NCBI GenBank assembly: GCA_964463325.1
Contig: CAYXBY010000011.1
Location: 1 to 32,120 of the forward strand
Reading direction: 5' to 3'
DNA: 32,120 bases
DNA from: UMGS1002 sp964463325
GTDB lineage: Bacteria; Bacillota; Clostridia; Oscillospirales; CAG-272
In this document: positions 17,633 through 26,709 of the stretch, piece by piece
Layout of the letters: each line of letters opens with the position of its first letter
How positions within the stretch are numbered: position 1 is the first letter of the stretch
Notes under the pieces: generated by a model
The model's input: the letters and a program-made list of their open reading frames with translations, nothing else
What the model was told of the DNA's origin: nothing
The model's database searches: none
Position numbers and translations under genes: made by a program

Positions 17633-18292
17633 ATGAATGTTTTATTTTCGGCTCAATGGCTCGATACGTTTTTTACGGATTATGACTATGCGATACTTTC
17701 AGCATTGCATGCGCTTGCGGAGTGGGGCGGGGCAGTGCTCACGCCGCTGATGCGACTAATTACGCTGATTGGTGAAAAGGGCATCGCCATGTTCGTACTG
17801 GCATTCGTCTTTATACTGTTCAAAAAAACTCGCCGTGTCGGAGTGTGCATTTTTGGCGCGGTGTGCTGCGGCGCGTTAATAACCAATGTGATACTAAAGG
17901 ATACGGTAGAACGCGTGCGGCCTATGATGGCGCTCGCGGAGTACGCTGAATGGTGGAATTATGTCGGCGCACCGGTGGAAAGCGGATTTTCGTTTCCGTC
18001 TGGACACGTGACTGCGATAACGGCAGGCATGATTACACTGTGCTTGTGCTGTGGCAAGAATTATATTGTTCCAGCTGCAATTTCGGTCGTGCTGATGGGC
18101 GTATCGCGAAGCTATCTTATGGCACATTACCCGTCAGATGTTCTGGCGGCTATGATAATAGGAGCTTTATCTGCTGCAGCAGCGTATTTGATTGCCTCAC
18201 TGATATACAAATTGCTTGAGAAGCATCGCGATGTGGTGGTCGTTGGCTTTGTACTCGATGCAGATGTGCGCGAGTTGTTTGTGAACAAATAA
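17633..18292 (+). CDS. PAP2 family membrane phosphatase
   Basis: A 219-residue membrane phosphatase of the PAP2 group, which removes phosphate from lipid substrates such as undecaprenyl pyrophosphate or phosphatidate. All three motifs are present: KDTVERVRP (89-97), PSGH (122-125) and SRSYLMAHYPSDV (158-170), whose Arg and His residues form the active site. About five hydrophobic segments surround them. Of two nearby ATGs, the one at 17633 has GAGG at a better distance (nine bases) than the one at 17627 (three bases). It follows the acetyltransferase by a short gap. A role in recycling the cell-wall lipid carrier is plausible, not shown. Confidence 0.9.
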   Translation: MNVLFSAQWLDTFFTDYDYAILSALHALAEWGGAVLTPLMRLITLIGEKGIAMFVLAFVFILFKKTRRVGVCIFGAVCCGALITNVILKDTVERVRPMMALAEYAEWWNYVGAPVESGFSFPSGHVTAITAGMITLCLCCGKNYIVPAAISVVLMGVSRSYLMAHYPSDVLAAMIIGALSAAAAYLIASLIYKLLEKHRDVVVVGFVLDADVRELFVNK

Positions 18293-18319
18293 TTATTATA
18301 AAAAAACGGAGGAAAAAAC

Positions 18320-20233
18320 ATGAGAGCCCCTTCAATCCCGCTTATTACGGTCGACCCGTATTTTTCAGTCTGGTCACGTGACGAAAGGTTGAATTACACC
18401 GAAACTGTACACTGGACTGGCTCGGTCAATCCGATCCGCGGATATGTTATCATTGACGGCAAAAAGCTACTGTTCCTTGGTTGGGACAGAAATGCTCACA
18501 AAATAAGACAAACATCCATCGATGTGCAAGCGCTTTATACATTTGTGACGTATGAATGCGACGAGCTGCGTCTCAGCGCGCGCTTTATGACCCCCCTCCT
18601 GGTCGACGATCTCAAGCTCATGTCTCGCCCGGTGTCATATTTGGAGCTCAGCTGGGAAAATCTCGATGGTCGAGAGCATGACGTTAAGGCTGAGTTGCAG
18701 GTGCGCGAGGATATCTGCCTTAACAAGGGCGGTCAGAGCCCGGTTATATGTGAGGACGTTGCCATCCCAGGAACGAGCACAATGCGCGTTGGAAACTCGG
18801 TGCAAAATGTGCTGAACCGCAGCGGCGATGACATTCGGATAGATTGGGGATATTTTTATCTGTCTGTAAAGGGAGTGGCGAGCACGTCAAGCTTTATCGA
18901 GCGCAGTCGCACCTGGATCAGCTCGGAGTTTGCGTTGGAGCAGAACAAGTCGCGTCTTGTACTGTTCGCTTATGACGATATTCGCAGTATCAGCTACTTC
19001 GGTTCGCAGTTGTCCTCACTGTGGAACAACGATGGAACTACCATATCCGATGCCATTGCGCAGGCAGCAAACGATTATGACGAGCTGCTTCCGCGCTGTG
19101 AGGCCTTCAGCACCAAGCTGTTTGAGGATGCAAGCCAAGCCGGCGGAATAAAATATGCCGAAATGCTGGCACTGGCTTACCGTCAGGTGATCGCAGGGCA
19201 TAAGCTGGTAGTCGATACCGATGGCGAACTGCTGTTTGTGTCCAAGGAGTGCTTCTCGAATGGATGTGCTGCGACTGTCGATGTTAGCTATCCGTCGATA
19301 CCAATGTTCCTGATGTATGCGCCCGAGTTGGTCAAGGCAATGATGCGGCCGATATACAAATTTGCTACATCAGATAAGTGGCACTTTGATTTCGCACCGC
19401 ACGATGTCGGCCAGTATCCTCTGCTTGAAGGTCAGGTGTATGGTCTTGACCGTGCGAGCGGCGAGCTGCTGCACGATAAACAGATGCCGGTTGAGGAATG
19501 CGGTAATATGCTGATAATGGAAACCAACGTGGCTATTGCATTGGAAAATGCAGACTTTGCTGCATCACATATCGATATATTAGAGTTATGGTGCAAATAT
19601 CTAATTAAATATGGTGATGATCCTGAAAACCAACTGTGCACTGATGACTTTGCAGGACACCTGGCACACAACTGCAATTTGTCGCTCAAAGCAATCATGG
19701 GTGTGCAGGGCATGTCTATCATAATGTCCATGCTCGGCGATACTCGTAAGGCTACCAAGTATCGTCGTACCGCTGTGCGTATGGCTAAGAGCTGGTGCCG
19801 GCGAGCAGCCAACGAAGATGGCTCGTACCGCTTGGCATTCGATCAGCCTGACACCTTCTCAATGAAGTATAACATGGTTTGGGACAAAATCTGGGGCACG
19901 CATCTGTTCCCGCAGAGTGTGTCGCGGCGTGAGCTCGTGTCAAACTTTACACATTTTAACCGTTACGGCATGCCGCTCGACAATCGCGCAGATTACACCA
20001 AGTCCGATTGGCTGGTTTGGACTGCGACTATGCTGCAAAGCCGCCGCGATTTTGAACGCTTTATTGCGCCGCTTTGGGCCGCATACAATGAGTCCGCATC
20101 GCGCGTTCCTATGACCGACTGGTTCGATACCATCAGCGGCTATGAGGTCAGCTTTCAGCACCGCACTGTTCAAGGAGGATTGTTTATCAAGCTGCTCGAT
20201 GCATCGGGTAAGCTAAAGTGCTCCACAAAATAA
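18320..20233 (+). CDS. Glutaminase-domain (DUF5127/DUF4965/DUF1793 type) protein, cytosolic
   Basis: A 637-residue protein whose architecture matches proteins often called glutaminase A: an N-terminal beta-rich DUF5127-like region (about 60-265), a DUF4965-like middle (about 270-400, with AYRQVIAGHKLVVDTDGELL and the HFDFAPHDVGQYPLLEGQVY block), and an alpha/alpha-barrel C-terminus of DUF1793 type (about 400-630, with QLCTDDFAGHLAHNCNLSLK and the MKYNMVWDKIWG segment). The fold resembles glycoside hydrolase barrels, so substrate assignment is open, and the glutaminase name may be misleading. No signal peptide is present, unlike many secreted relatives, so it is likely intracellular. GGAGG lies about eight bases before the ATG, 27 bases after the PAP2 gene. 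A strong terminator follows. Confidence 0.8.
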   Translation: MRAPSIPLITVDPYFSVWSRDERLNYTETVHWTGSVNPIRGYVIIDGKKLLFLGWDRNAHKIRQTSIDVQALYTFVTYECDELRLSARFMTPLLVDDLKLMSRPVSYLELSWENLDGREHDVKAELQVREDICLNKGGQSPVICEDVAIPGTSTMRVGNSVQNVLNRSGDDIRIDWGYFYLSVKGVASTSSFIERSRTWISSEFALEQNKSRLVLFAYDDIRSISYFGSQLSSLWNNDGTTISDAIAQAANDYDELLPRCEAFSTKLFEDASQAGGIKYAEMLALAYRQVIAGHKLVVDTDGELLFVSKECFSNGCAATVDVSYPSIPMFLMYAPELVKAMMRPIYKFATSDKWHFDFAPHDVGQYPLLEGQVYGLDRASGELLHDKQMPVEECGNMLIMETNVAIALENADFAASHIDILELWCKYLIKYGDDPENQLCTDDFAGHLAHNCNLSLKAIMGVQGMSIIMSMLGDTRKATKYRRTAVRMAKSWCRRAANEDGSYRLAFDQPDTFSMKYNMVWDKIWGTHLFPQSVSRRELVSNFTHFNRYGMPLDNRADYTKSDWLVWTATMLQSRRDFERFIAPLWAAYNESASRVPMTDWFDTISGYEVSFQHRTVQGGLFIKLLDASGKLKCSTK

Positions 20234-20253
20234 CAACATAATTTCAAAAATGA

Positions 20254-20292
20254 TCCGGGAGCGACCACAAGGTCACTCCCGGAAGCTTTTAT
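20254..20292. terminator. Bidirectional terminator between convergent genes
   Basis: A 13-bp stem with one mismatch (TCCGGGAG plus GACC, loop ACAA) is followed by TTTTATT on the plus strand and by a TTTTTGAAATT tract on the minus strand. It separates the glutaminase-domain gene from the convergent sigma-factor operon. Confidence 0.88.
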
Positions 20293-21227
20293 TCTTCGAC
20301 AGGCCACATGCGACTGTCTGTTTGATAATAATTGCCGTTGTTATATCCCTCAAGTGTACAGCTGGCAGAGACACCCCACATTTCGTTGACATTTGATATT
20401 ATGCCGGCGCTCAGTACCGCGTCCGACACTGTGTGACTGCTGCGATATGCAACAAACACATATTCGCCGCCTATCTTTTGCCCCCAATCCGACGAGGAAG
20501 CACAGGCAATGCGAATTTCGGAGGATATCTCATCTGCGGCGGGGGCGTCATCTGTGGGATAATAGCTGTATTCTGAGTAAATATATATCACATCTCCGCT
20601 ATTATACCCGGTATTATTGGTATTATTATATATATTTGTGATGTGTACGGTCGCTATATGGCAGACAGTGCGTTGAGTGCGCATGTACGTTTTGTCCGGC
20701 TGCCCGGGCAAGGTATCGACTGTCGTTTGGCTGGATACGACATCATAGGATATAGTTCCGTTTTTCTCGGTGTATTCCACCTGCCTGTCGAAGCAATATG
20801 TGTCGACGCGCTGCGGGATTCCGCTGAACATCAAGCTGTTGGGCGACTCGCTGCTTTGGACTATAGCTATATTTTCCTTCCATGCATAGGCACGCTCAAC
20901 TGACATATTCCAGCGGCCATCGCCAGCCTGCCGAGCATCGGTGTCAAAATGTGCGTTGATCGCGTGCACTACCTGACTGCCGTCAGACGCGGTCAAAAGC
21001 TCGTAGTTGAGCCCATTGATGGACGGAATATCCGGTAGTCGACCATCGTCATGTCCAAGCATAGCAGGGAGAGCGGTAAGCAGTAAGATGACCGCAAGTG
21101 TAGCTGCCGCTGCGGTCACAAGCGTCGCACGCCGATGTGACCTCGGTGGCACGGTCTTGATATATTCGCTGACGTAGCGCTGATCGATCCGTCCGATAGC
21201 ATTAGAAATTTTCTCACCATTATTCAT
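20289..21227 (-). CDS. Single-span membrane protein, probable partner of the ECF sigma factor
   Basis: A 312-residue protein with a short cytosolic N-terminus (about 1-33, containing ISNAIGRIDQRYVSEYIKTV), one hydrophobic helix at about 35-57 (TLVTAAAATLAVILLLTALP) and a large outer domain rich in Tyr, Asn and Ser. Its start overlaps the sigma-factor stop by four bases (ATGA), the usual arrangement of a sigma factor with its anti-sigma factor. I see no zinc-binding anti-sigma motif, so the cytosolic part would be a different type. The outer domain could sense an envelope signal. It could instead be an effector co-expressed with the sigma factor. Confidence 0.7.
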   Translation of the reverse strand: MNNGEKISNAIGRIDQRYVSEYIKTVPPRSHRRATLVTAAAATLAVILLLTALPAMLGHDDGRLPDIPSINGLNYELLTASDGSQVVHAINAHFDTDARQAGDGRWNMSVERAYAWKENIAIVQSSESPNSLMFSGIPQRVDTYCFDRQVEYTEKNGTISYDVVSSQTTVDTLPGQPDKTYMRTQRTVCHIATVHITNIYNNTNNTGYNSGDVIYIYSEYSYYPTDDAPAADEISSEIRIACASSSDWGQKIGGEYVFVAYRSSHTVSDAVLSAGIISNVNEMWGVSASCTLEGYNNGNYYQTDSRMWPVEE

Positions 21228-21769
21228 ATGGTCATACCTCTTTTCGTAAATAATTCGCGCAACTCACGGCGCATGCGCAGTAGTCGCTGACTTGCAGTTC
21301 CGGGACGTATTCCGAGATGACGAGCAAGTGCCGCCACATCCTCGAAAAAATAATACCGCCCCATGAATAAATAACGATCCTGCCTTGAAAGACTGTCCAA
21401 AAACGTCTCGATCACCGCGGTGACCTCGGTTTCATCCGGTGTAACTTCAAGCTCGCCCAGCTCGTCCAACGGCACGCATAGCTCGCCGCCGCCGCGCTTT
21501 TGGGCATTCGACACCCGCAGACGATCAATGGCCGTTCGGCGCGTCAGCATGCAGGCGTAAGAGGATACGGAACCTGGCTCTGCGGGTGGGATGGTGTTCC
21601 AAACCTCAAGCAGCACGTCGTTGACACATTCCGCGGCATCCTCGTCTGAACCCAGTATGCGACGCGCTAATGATGTTAGCAGTCGCCCAAAATTTGACGA
21701 AAGCAGCCATAATGCCTGCTCATCCCTGGCATTTAGAAGGGTGATTATTTGCTTTTGAAGGTCATCCAT
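21224..21769 (-). CDS. ECF-type RNA polymerase sigma factor
   Basis: A 181-residue alternative sigma factor. Region 2 lies at about residues 20-85 (LARRILGSDEDAAECVNDVL, then EVWNTIPP), with DEDAAECVNDVLLEVW as the core-binding 2.1/2.2 segment and YACMLTRRTAIDRLR as the -10-contacting part. Region 4 is at about 118-175 (LDSLSRQDRYLFMGRYYFFE, then VAALARHLGIRPGTASQRLL) with a clear helix-turn-helix. The ATG at 21769 is chosen over a GTG 14 codons upstream because it gives the usual N-terminus, with AAGGAC about 11 bases before it. It is coupled to the membrane protein downstream. ECF factors usually activate their own promoter; a 15-base palindrome at 21827-21841 lies in the upstream region. 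Confidence 0.92.
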   Translation of the reverse strand: MDDLQKQIITLLNARDEQALWLLSSNFGRLLTSLARRILGSDEDAAECVNDVLLEVWNTIPPAEPGSVSSYACMLTRRTAIDRLRVSNAQKRGGGELCVPLDELGELEVTPDETEVTAVIETFLDSLSRQDRYLFMGRYYFFEDVAALARHLGIRPGTASQRLLRMRRELRELFTKRGMTI

Positions 21770-21826
21770 GGCAATTGACCGTCCTTTCGTTATGATAACA
21801 CGTGTCCTCACTTATATAATCGAAAA

Positions 21827-21841
21827 AATATCGCCGATATT
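21827..21841. promoter_or_regulatory. Perfect 15-base palindrome upstream of the ECF operon
   Basis: AATATCG and CGATATT flank a single central base, about 58 bases before the chosen sigma-factor start. The position suits an operator, but no regulator is identified. Confidence 0.4.
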
Positions 21842-21954
21842 ATTGAAAAGTGAAAAATTACAATTATTTTATCATGAGAGCTGTTTGTTGTCAATAAAAG
21901 GCGAGATGGTGTGAAAAATATGCGACAAAACTGCGTGATTGTAATAAATCGGTG

Positions 21955-21983
21955 TTGAAATCCTGCACAAGATATGGTATAAT
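21955..21983 (+). promoter_or_regulatory. Promoter of the radical SAM-smc-ftsY operon
   Basis: TTGAAA at 21955-21960, 17-base spacer, TATAAT at 21978-21983. One mismatch from consensus, 41 bases before the radical SAM gene start. Confidence 0.75.
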
Positions 21984-22024
21984 AAAATGTGGTGTTGCCA
22001 AAATGTTGAACGGAGGCGAGGAGC

Positions 22025-23086
22025 ATGGCGGAAACCGGGCGCAGTTGCGTCAAGCACGTAAACATTCCCATTTTTATACCGCACCTCGGGTGTCCAAACA
22101 TGTGCGTCTTCTGCAATCAGCGTACGATTTCTGGGACGCAGGAATTTGACCGCGCGTCGGTGCGGCGTATCATAGATGATAGCCTCGAGACTATCACTCC
22201 GGACACCGAGACTGAGATCGCATTTTTTGGCGGCTCTTTTACCGGCATCGACCGAGAGCTGATGCTGTATCTGCTCGAAGTTGCTGAGGAATATGTCCGC
22301 GCGGGGCGAGTCTGCGGTATCAGACTCTCGACTCGGCCGGACTATATTGATGATGAGATACTTGACATATTGCAGCGCTATTCGGTGCGCGATATAGAGC
22401 TCGGGATTCAGAGCATGAGCGACGACGTCTTACAGTTGTGCCGTCGCGGGCACACTGCCGCACAGAGCGTACAGGCCTGTCGCGCCGTCAAGGAACGCGG
22501 GTTCCGGCTTGTCGGACAGATGATGATCGGGCTTCCGGGCGCTGACCCTGAGTCCGAGCTGCTGACAGCAAGTGAGATCTGTCGCCTCGGTGCGGACGGC
22601 GCGAGGATCTATCCAACCGTAGTCTTCCGTAATACGGAGCTGTGCAATATGGCGATGGATGAACGGTATCGCCTGCTTTCGGAGGATGAAAATATCCGCC
22701 GCGCTGCCGATGTGCTGGGGGTATTCGTTGACGCCAATGTGCTGGTACTGCGTATCGGGCTATGTGCGTCTGAGAGTCTAACGGACAATGCTCAGGTGCT
22801 TGGCGGAGCCAATCATGCCGCGCTTGGAGAGCTGGTAATGGGACAGCTTTATTACAAGCGGTGCGTCGAGCTGCTGCGCAGCCGCGGCTGTGACGGCGGC
22901 AAGGCGGTCATAGCAGTGCCGATGGGAGAAATATCCAAGGCGGTAGGTCAAAGCAAAAGAAACAGCATCAGAATAAAGCAATTGTTTTCATTTTGTGATA
23001 TAAAATTCGTTGAAGAGCCGCGACTTGCGGCATATCAGGTCGAGTTAAAAAGCTATTATCCCAGGAGGGTAGACCATTGTATCTGA
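22025..23086 (+). CDS. Elp3-like radical SAM protein
   Basis: A 353-residue radical SAM enzyme. The [4Fe-4S] cluster motif CPNMCVFC (Cys23, Cys27, Cys30) lies in the PHLGCPNMCVFCNQRTISG block, and AFFGGSFTGID (about 67-77) is the glycine-rich SAM-binding segment. The stretch IELGIQSMSDDVLQLCRRGH, then VGQMMIGLPG, is typical of the Elp3/YhcC-like branch. It is shorter than tRNA-modifying Elp3 and I see no acetyltransferase domain. GGAGG and GAGGAG sites precede the ATG. Its end overlaps the smc start by 10 bases, an arrangement I recall from other Clostridia. The substrate is unknown; a nucleic-acid or protein modification is possible. Confidence 0.87.
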   Translation: MAETGRSCVKHVNIPIFIPHLGCPNMCVFCNQRTISGTQEFDRASVRRIIDDSLETITPDTETEIAFFGGSFTGIDRELMLYLLEVAEEYVRAGRVCGIRLSTRPDYIDDEILDILQRYSVRDIELGIQSMSDDVLQLCRRGHTAAQSVQACRAVKERGFRLVGQMMIGLPGADPESELLTASEICRLGADGARIYPTVVFRNTELCNMAMDERYRLLSEDENIRRAADVLGVFVDANVLVLRIGLCASESLTDNAQVLGGANHAALGELVMGQLYYKRCVELLRSRGCDGGKAVIAVPMGEISKAVGQSKRNSIRIKQLFSFCDIKFVEEPRLAAYQVELKSYYPRRVDHCI

Positions 23087-26000
23087 AATCACTCGAATTA
23101 CAGGGCTTCAAGTCCTTTCCCGACAAAACAAAATTGATATTTGAGACCGGTACGACCGTTATAGTTGGACCTAACGGTAGCGGCAAGTCCAACATTTCTG
23201 ATGCTATGCGGTGGGTATTGGGCGAGATATCGACCAAATCTATACGAAGCGCCAAAATGGAGGACATTATATTCGGCGGTGCCGATGGCCGCAAGCCCAT
23301 GAGCTATGCCGAGGTCTCGGTTACATTTGATAATACAGACCAGGAGCACCGGCTCGAAAGCCCTTTTGATGAAGTGACCGTCACGCGGCGCTACTACCGT
23401 GCAGGAGAGAGTGAATACTTCATCAACCGCCGCCCGGTGCGTCTCAAGGACATTTATGAGCTGTTCATGAATACCGGAATCGGGCGCGACGGATATTCCA
23501 TCATCGGGCAGGGAAAAATAGCAGAGATATTGTCGCGCAAGAGTGATGAGCGCCGCAGCATTTTTGAGGATGCCTCGGGTATTGCCAAATTCCGCTTTAA
23601 GAAAAATGATTCCGAGCGCAAGCTGGCTGCCACTGAGGACAATATGAACCGTGCAAATGACATTTTTTCAGTCATTTGTGATCAGCTGGGGCCACTTGAG
23701 AAGGACGCTGAAAAGGCGCGCCGTGCGATTGAGCTGATGGAGGCAAAAAAGAAGGTCGACGTTCAGCTGTGGCTGTTTGACACGGATCGGCTGCACAACG
23801 AGGTCGAGCAGGCCGAGGAACGCTTCAAATATTCTACCTTTGACCTTCAAAACGTAAACGAGGCGCTTCAGGCCTACGAGCAGCAGTACGAGCGTCTGAA
23901 TCAGGCCTCGCAGGACAACCGCCGCATCTCGGCTGAGCTGCTTGAGCGTATTCAAGAGCGCACGAAGCAGAATTTTGAGATAGACAGCCGCTTCAAACTG
24001 AATGAAAACCAGATTGCGCACTGTCGTGAGCTGATCGCCGCCTCTGAGGGCGAAATGGTTAGCTTGCGCCGTACGCTTGAAGCCGAAGAACGCAGTTATT
24101 CCGAGCGGGATGCAAAGCTGGTAGCTCTCAATGCACGTCAAGCGGAGCTGACCGAAAAGCAGGAACGCTGCCGCGGCGAAGGCTCCGATTATGAGGCTCG
24201 CGCCGCAAAGCTGGCCGATGCTATCGACAGTGCTCTTGTCGACATACGCAAGCTTGAGCAGGAGGCTGTTGACGCCAAGGTGCAGCTCTCAGTTATAGAG
24301 AATGCGCAGCTGACAAACACTGACAAAAACAGCTCCATAGCACAGGAGCTTGAAAAATACGCAGAGATATCTGACGAGCTGACGCGAGGTCTCACCGAAA
24401 AGCAGGGGCGCGTTGATTCATTTGATGCGCAGATCGCGGCGCTTTCGGCTGAGCTGGGTGAAAAAACGCAGCAGCTGTCGGCCGCGCAGCAGGAACGCGA
24501 GCTCTGCGATAGCGAGTTGGCACGGCTGACGCTTGAGCGCGATACGCGCCGCCAGCGCATAGAGACCTTCCGCGCAATGGAGGAGCAGTTCGAGGGATAT
24601 TCTGCAAGCGTGCGCTTCGTTATGAAGAGCTACGCTGAGGGACGTATAAAAAATCAAATGGGCATGCCATGTGGACGTATTTATGGCCCGCTCTCAAAGC
24701 TCATCAGCGTTGATGATAAATATGTCAGCGCCGTTGAAACGGCATTGGGAGCCAATCTTCAGCACATAGTTGTCGAGGATGAGAGCGTCGCAAAATCCGC
24801 GATGGCTGCGCTCAAGCGTGAAAACGCCGGACGCGCCACATTCTTTCCGCTAACATCAATGCGCGGGCAGTCGCCGTCAAACGAGATGCGCGAGGCGGCA
24901 GGCTTCGCCGGATATATCGGCGTGGCGGATGAGCTGGTAAAATGTGACTCAAAATTCCGCGAGATACTTTCAAGCCTTGTCGGGCGGACGCTGGTCTTTG
25001 ACAATATAGATAACGCCACCGCCATGGCTAAGGCACAGCGGTATCGCGTGCGCGTTGTCACGCTGGACGGGCAGCAGATTAATTTTGGCGGCTCGTTCAC
25101 CGGCGGCTCGACTCGCACAAATGGCAGCATACTTGGGCGCGCGGGCGAGATCAAGCGCCTGCAGGCTGAAGCAGATGAGCTGGACGAGCGTCTGAACAAA
25201 AGCGCTACGGTGCGGCGTGAGCTTGATGCGAAGCTTGCGTCACTGCGCGACGAACGCGCATCGCTTGAAGAGCGTGTAAAGCTGAATGAGGTGCTGAGGT
25301 CTGGCGAGCGGGCGGCTCTTGAGCAGCTCAAGGCTAAGCTGGACGCTAACGATACGCTGGTCACCAAGCTGAGAAATGATATTGACGGCATCGCCGAGCA
25401 GCAGCAGCGTCAGACAGAAGATATGGACGAGCTGCGCCGCCGAAGCGCAGAGATAGCCTCGCAGATTGCGGAGATAAACGAGTTCAGGTCGACCAAGGAC
25501 ATCGAGCGCAACGAGCTTTTGGACAAAAAAACGGCCTGCGATAATGAGGGCGTACAGCTGTTTATCGCGCTGAGCGAGGTTCAAAAGGACATCGAGACCG
25601 AGCAGACATTGCAGCAGACCGCCGCCGAACGCAGCGAGGCCTGCCGCACGGACATCGCCGCACGTCAGACGAGGATCGACGAGCTGCGTGACCGTGTCGA
25701 GAGCCTGGTATCCGAGCAGGCGGGCAACCGTGCAGCTGCCGGTCAGGGCGACGACGAGCTAAAGCAGCTCAATGCGCGCCGCGCCGAGGCCGAGCAGGGA
25801 GGACTCGAATACGAGCGCTTGCTCAACGAGCTCAACACCAAGACCAAGGAAAAGCAGTCGCAAAAGGAGACTGTTTTCCGCGACTACACATTTAATGAAA
25901 ACAAGCTGACTCAGCTGCGCCAAGAGCAGGACGAGCTGTCGACTAAGCTTTGGGACGACTATCAGCTGACGCGCGCCGAGGCGGTCGCGCTGGGCTACCC

Positions 26001-26709
26001 GGCACTTGATGCCAAGTCTCGTCCGGCGGCCGTTACCGAGCAGACCTCCTGCCGCAACCGCCTGCGCGTACTGGGCAATGTAGATCTTGACGCTGTCAAT
26101 AAGTACAATGAGATCAAGAAAAAGCACGACGAGATGGAGGCGCAGATAAAAGACCTTGAGTCGGCGCGCCGTGAGCTGTTGAGCGTTATCGGCGAGCTCG
26201 AGGGCAGCATGGAAAGCACCTTCCTTGAGTCATTTAACCGCATAAATGAAAACTTTAACCGCGTTTTCTCCGAGCTGTTCGGCGGCGGCTCAGCCAAACT
26301 CTCGCTGACCGATCCGGCAAATGTGCTCGAGAGCGGCATCGAGATCAGCGCCGCGCCTCCCGGAAAGATAATCAAAAATCTGATGCAGCTTTCGGGTGGC
26401 GAGCAGGCATTTGTGGCGATAGCGCTGTTCTTTGCCATCCTGCAGGTCAATCCAACTCCGTTCTGCATACTGGACGAGATCGAGGCGGCGCTGGACGAGG
26501 TCAACGTTGCGAGATTTGCAGAATATATCAAAAAATATTCAGACGGAACGCAGTTCGTGCTCATAACGCACCGCCGCGGAACCATGGAGGCGGCAAACCG
26601 CCTGTACGGTGTCACCATGCCCGAGCACGGTATTTCAAAGGTACTTACACTTAATGTAGACGATATTTCAAAAACAAGAGGAGATGACTGGAATGGCATT
26701 TTTGGATAA
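23077..26709 (+). CDS. smc: Chromosome segregation protein SMC
   Basis: SMC forms the condensin-like ring that organises and segregates the chromosome with ScpA and ScpB. The 1210-residue protein has an N-terminal ATPase half (MYLKSLELQGFKSFPDKTKL, Walker A GPNGSGKS at 31-38), two long coiled coils (about 170-500 and 680-1020), a hinge domain between them at about 520-670 (YGPLSKLISVDDKYVSAVET, later GGSFTGGSTR), and a C-terminal half with the LSGGEQ signature (about 1105-1110) and Walker B CILDEIEAALDEVN (about 1130-1143). The start codon is TTG, set by CCAGGAGGG seven bases before it and by the conserved N-terminus. It overlaps the radical SAM gene by 10 bases and ftsY by 17. scpA and scpB are not in the window. 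Confidence 0.97.
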   Translation: MYLKSLELQGFKSFPDKTKLIFETGTTVIVGPNGSGKSNISDAMRWVLGEISTKSIRSAKMEDIIFGGADGRKPMSYAEVSVTFDNTDQEHRLESPFDEVTVTRRYYRAGESEYFINRRPVRLKDIYELFMNTGIGRDGYSIIGQGKIAEILSRKSDERRSIFEDASGIAKFRFKKNDSERKLAATEDNMNRANDIFSVICDQLGPLEKDAEKARRAIELMEAKKKVDVQLWLFDTDRLHNEVEQAEERFKYSTFDLQNVNEALQAYEQQYERLNQASQDNRRISAELLERIQERTKQNFEIDSRFKLNENQIAHCRELIAASEGEMVSLRRTLEAEERSYSERDAKLVALNARQAELTEKQERCRGEGSDYEARAAKLADAIDSALVDIRKLEQEAVDAKVQLSVIENAQLTNTDKNSSIAQELEKYAEISDELTRGLTEKQGRVDSFDAQIAALSAELGEKTQQLSAAQQERELCDSELARLTLERDTRRQRIETFRAMEEQFEGYSASVRFVMKSYAEGRIKNQMGMPCGRIYGPLSKLISVDDKYVSAVETALGANLQHIVVEDESVAKSAMAALKRENAGRATFFPLTSMRGQSPSNEMREAAGFAGYIGVADELVKCDSKFREILSSLVGRTLVFDNIDNATAMAKAQRYRVRVVTLDGQQINFGGSFTGGSTRTNGSILGRAGEIKRLQAEADELDERLNKSATVRRELDAKLASLRDERASLEERVKLNEVLRSGERAALEQLKAKLDANDTLVTKLRNDIDGIAEQQQRQTEDMDELRRRSAEIASQIAEINEFRSTKDIERNELLDKKTACDNEGVQLFIALSEVQKDIETEQTLQQTAAERSEACRTDIAARQTRIDELRDRVESLVSEQAGNRAAAGQGDDELKQLNARRAEAEQGGLEYERLLNELNTKTKEKQSQKETVFRDYTFNENKLTQLRQEQDELSTKLWDDYQLTRAEAVALGYPALDAKSRPAAVTEQTSCRNRLRVLGNVDLDAVNKYNEIKKKHDEMEAQIKDLESARRELLSVIGELEGSMESTFLESFNRINENFNRVFSELFGGGSAKLSLTDPANVLESGIEISAAPPGKIIKNLMQLSGGEQAFVAIALFFAILQVNPTPFCILDEIEAALDEVNVARFAEYIKKYSDGTQFVLITHRRGTMEAANRLYGVTMPEHGISKVLTLNVDDISKTRGDDWNGIFG

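Noticed and set aside
24759..25391. 210-codon minus-strand frame rich in Ser inside smc
   Set aside because: Antisense to SMC coding sequence; the Ser-rich composition is the reverse complement of Glu/Leu/Arg coiled-coil codons.
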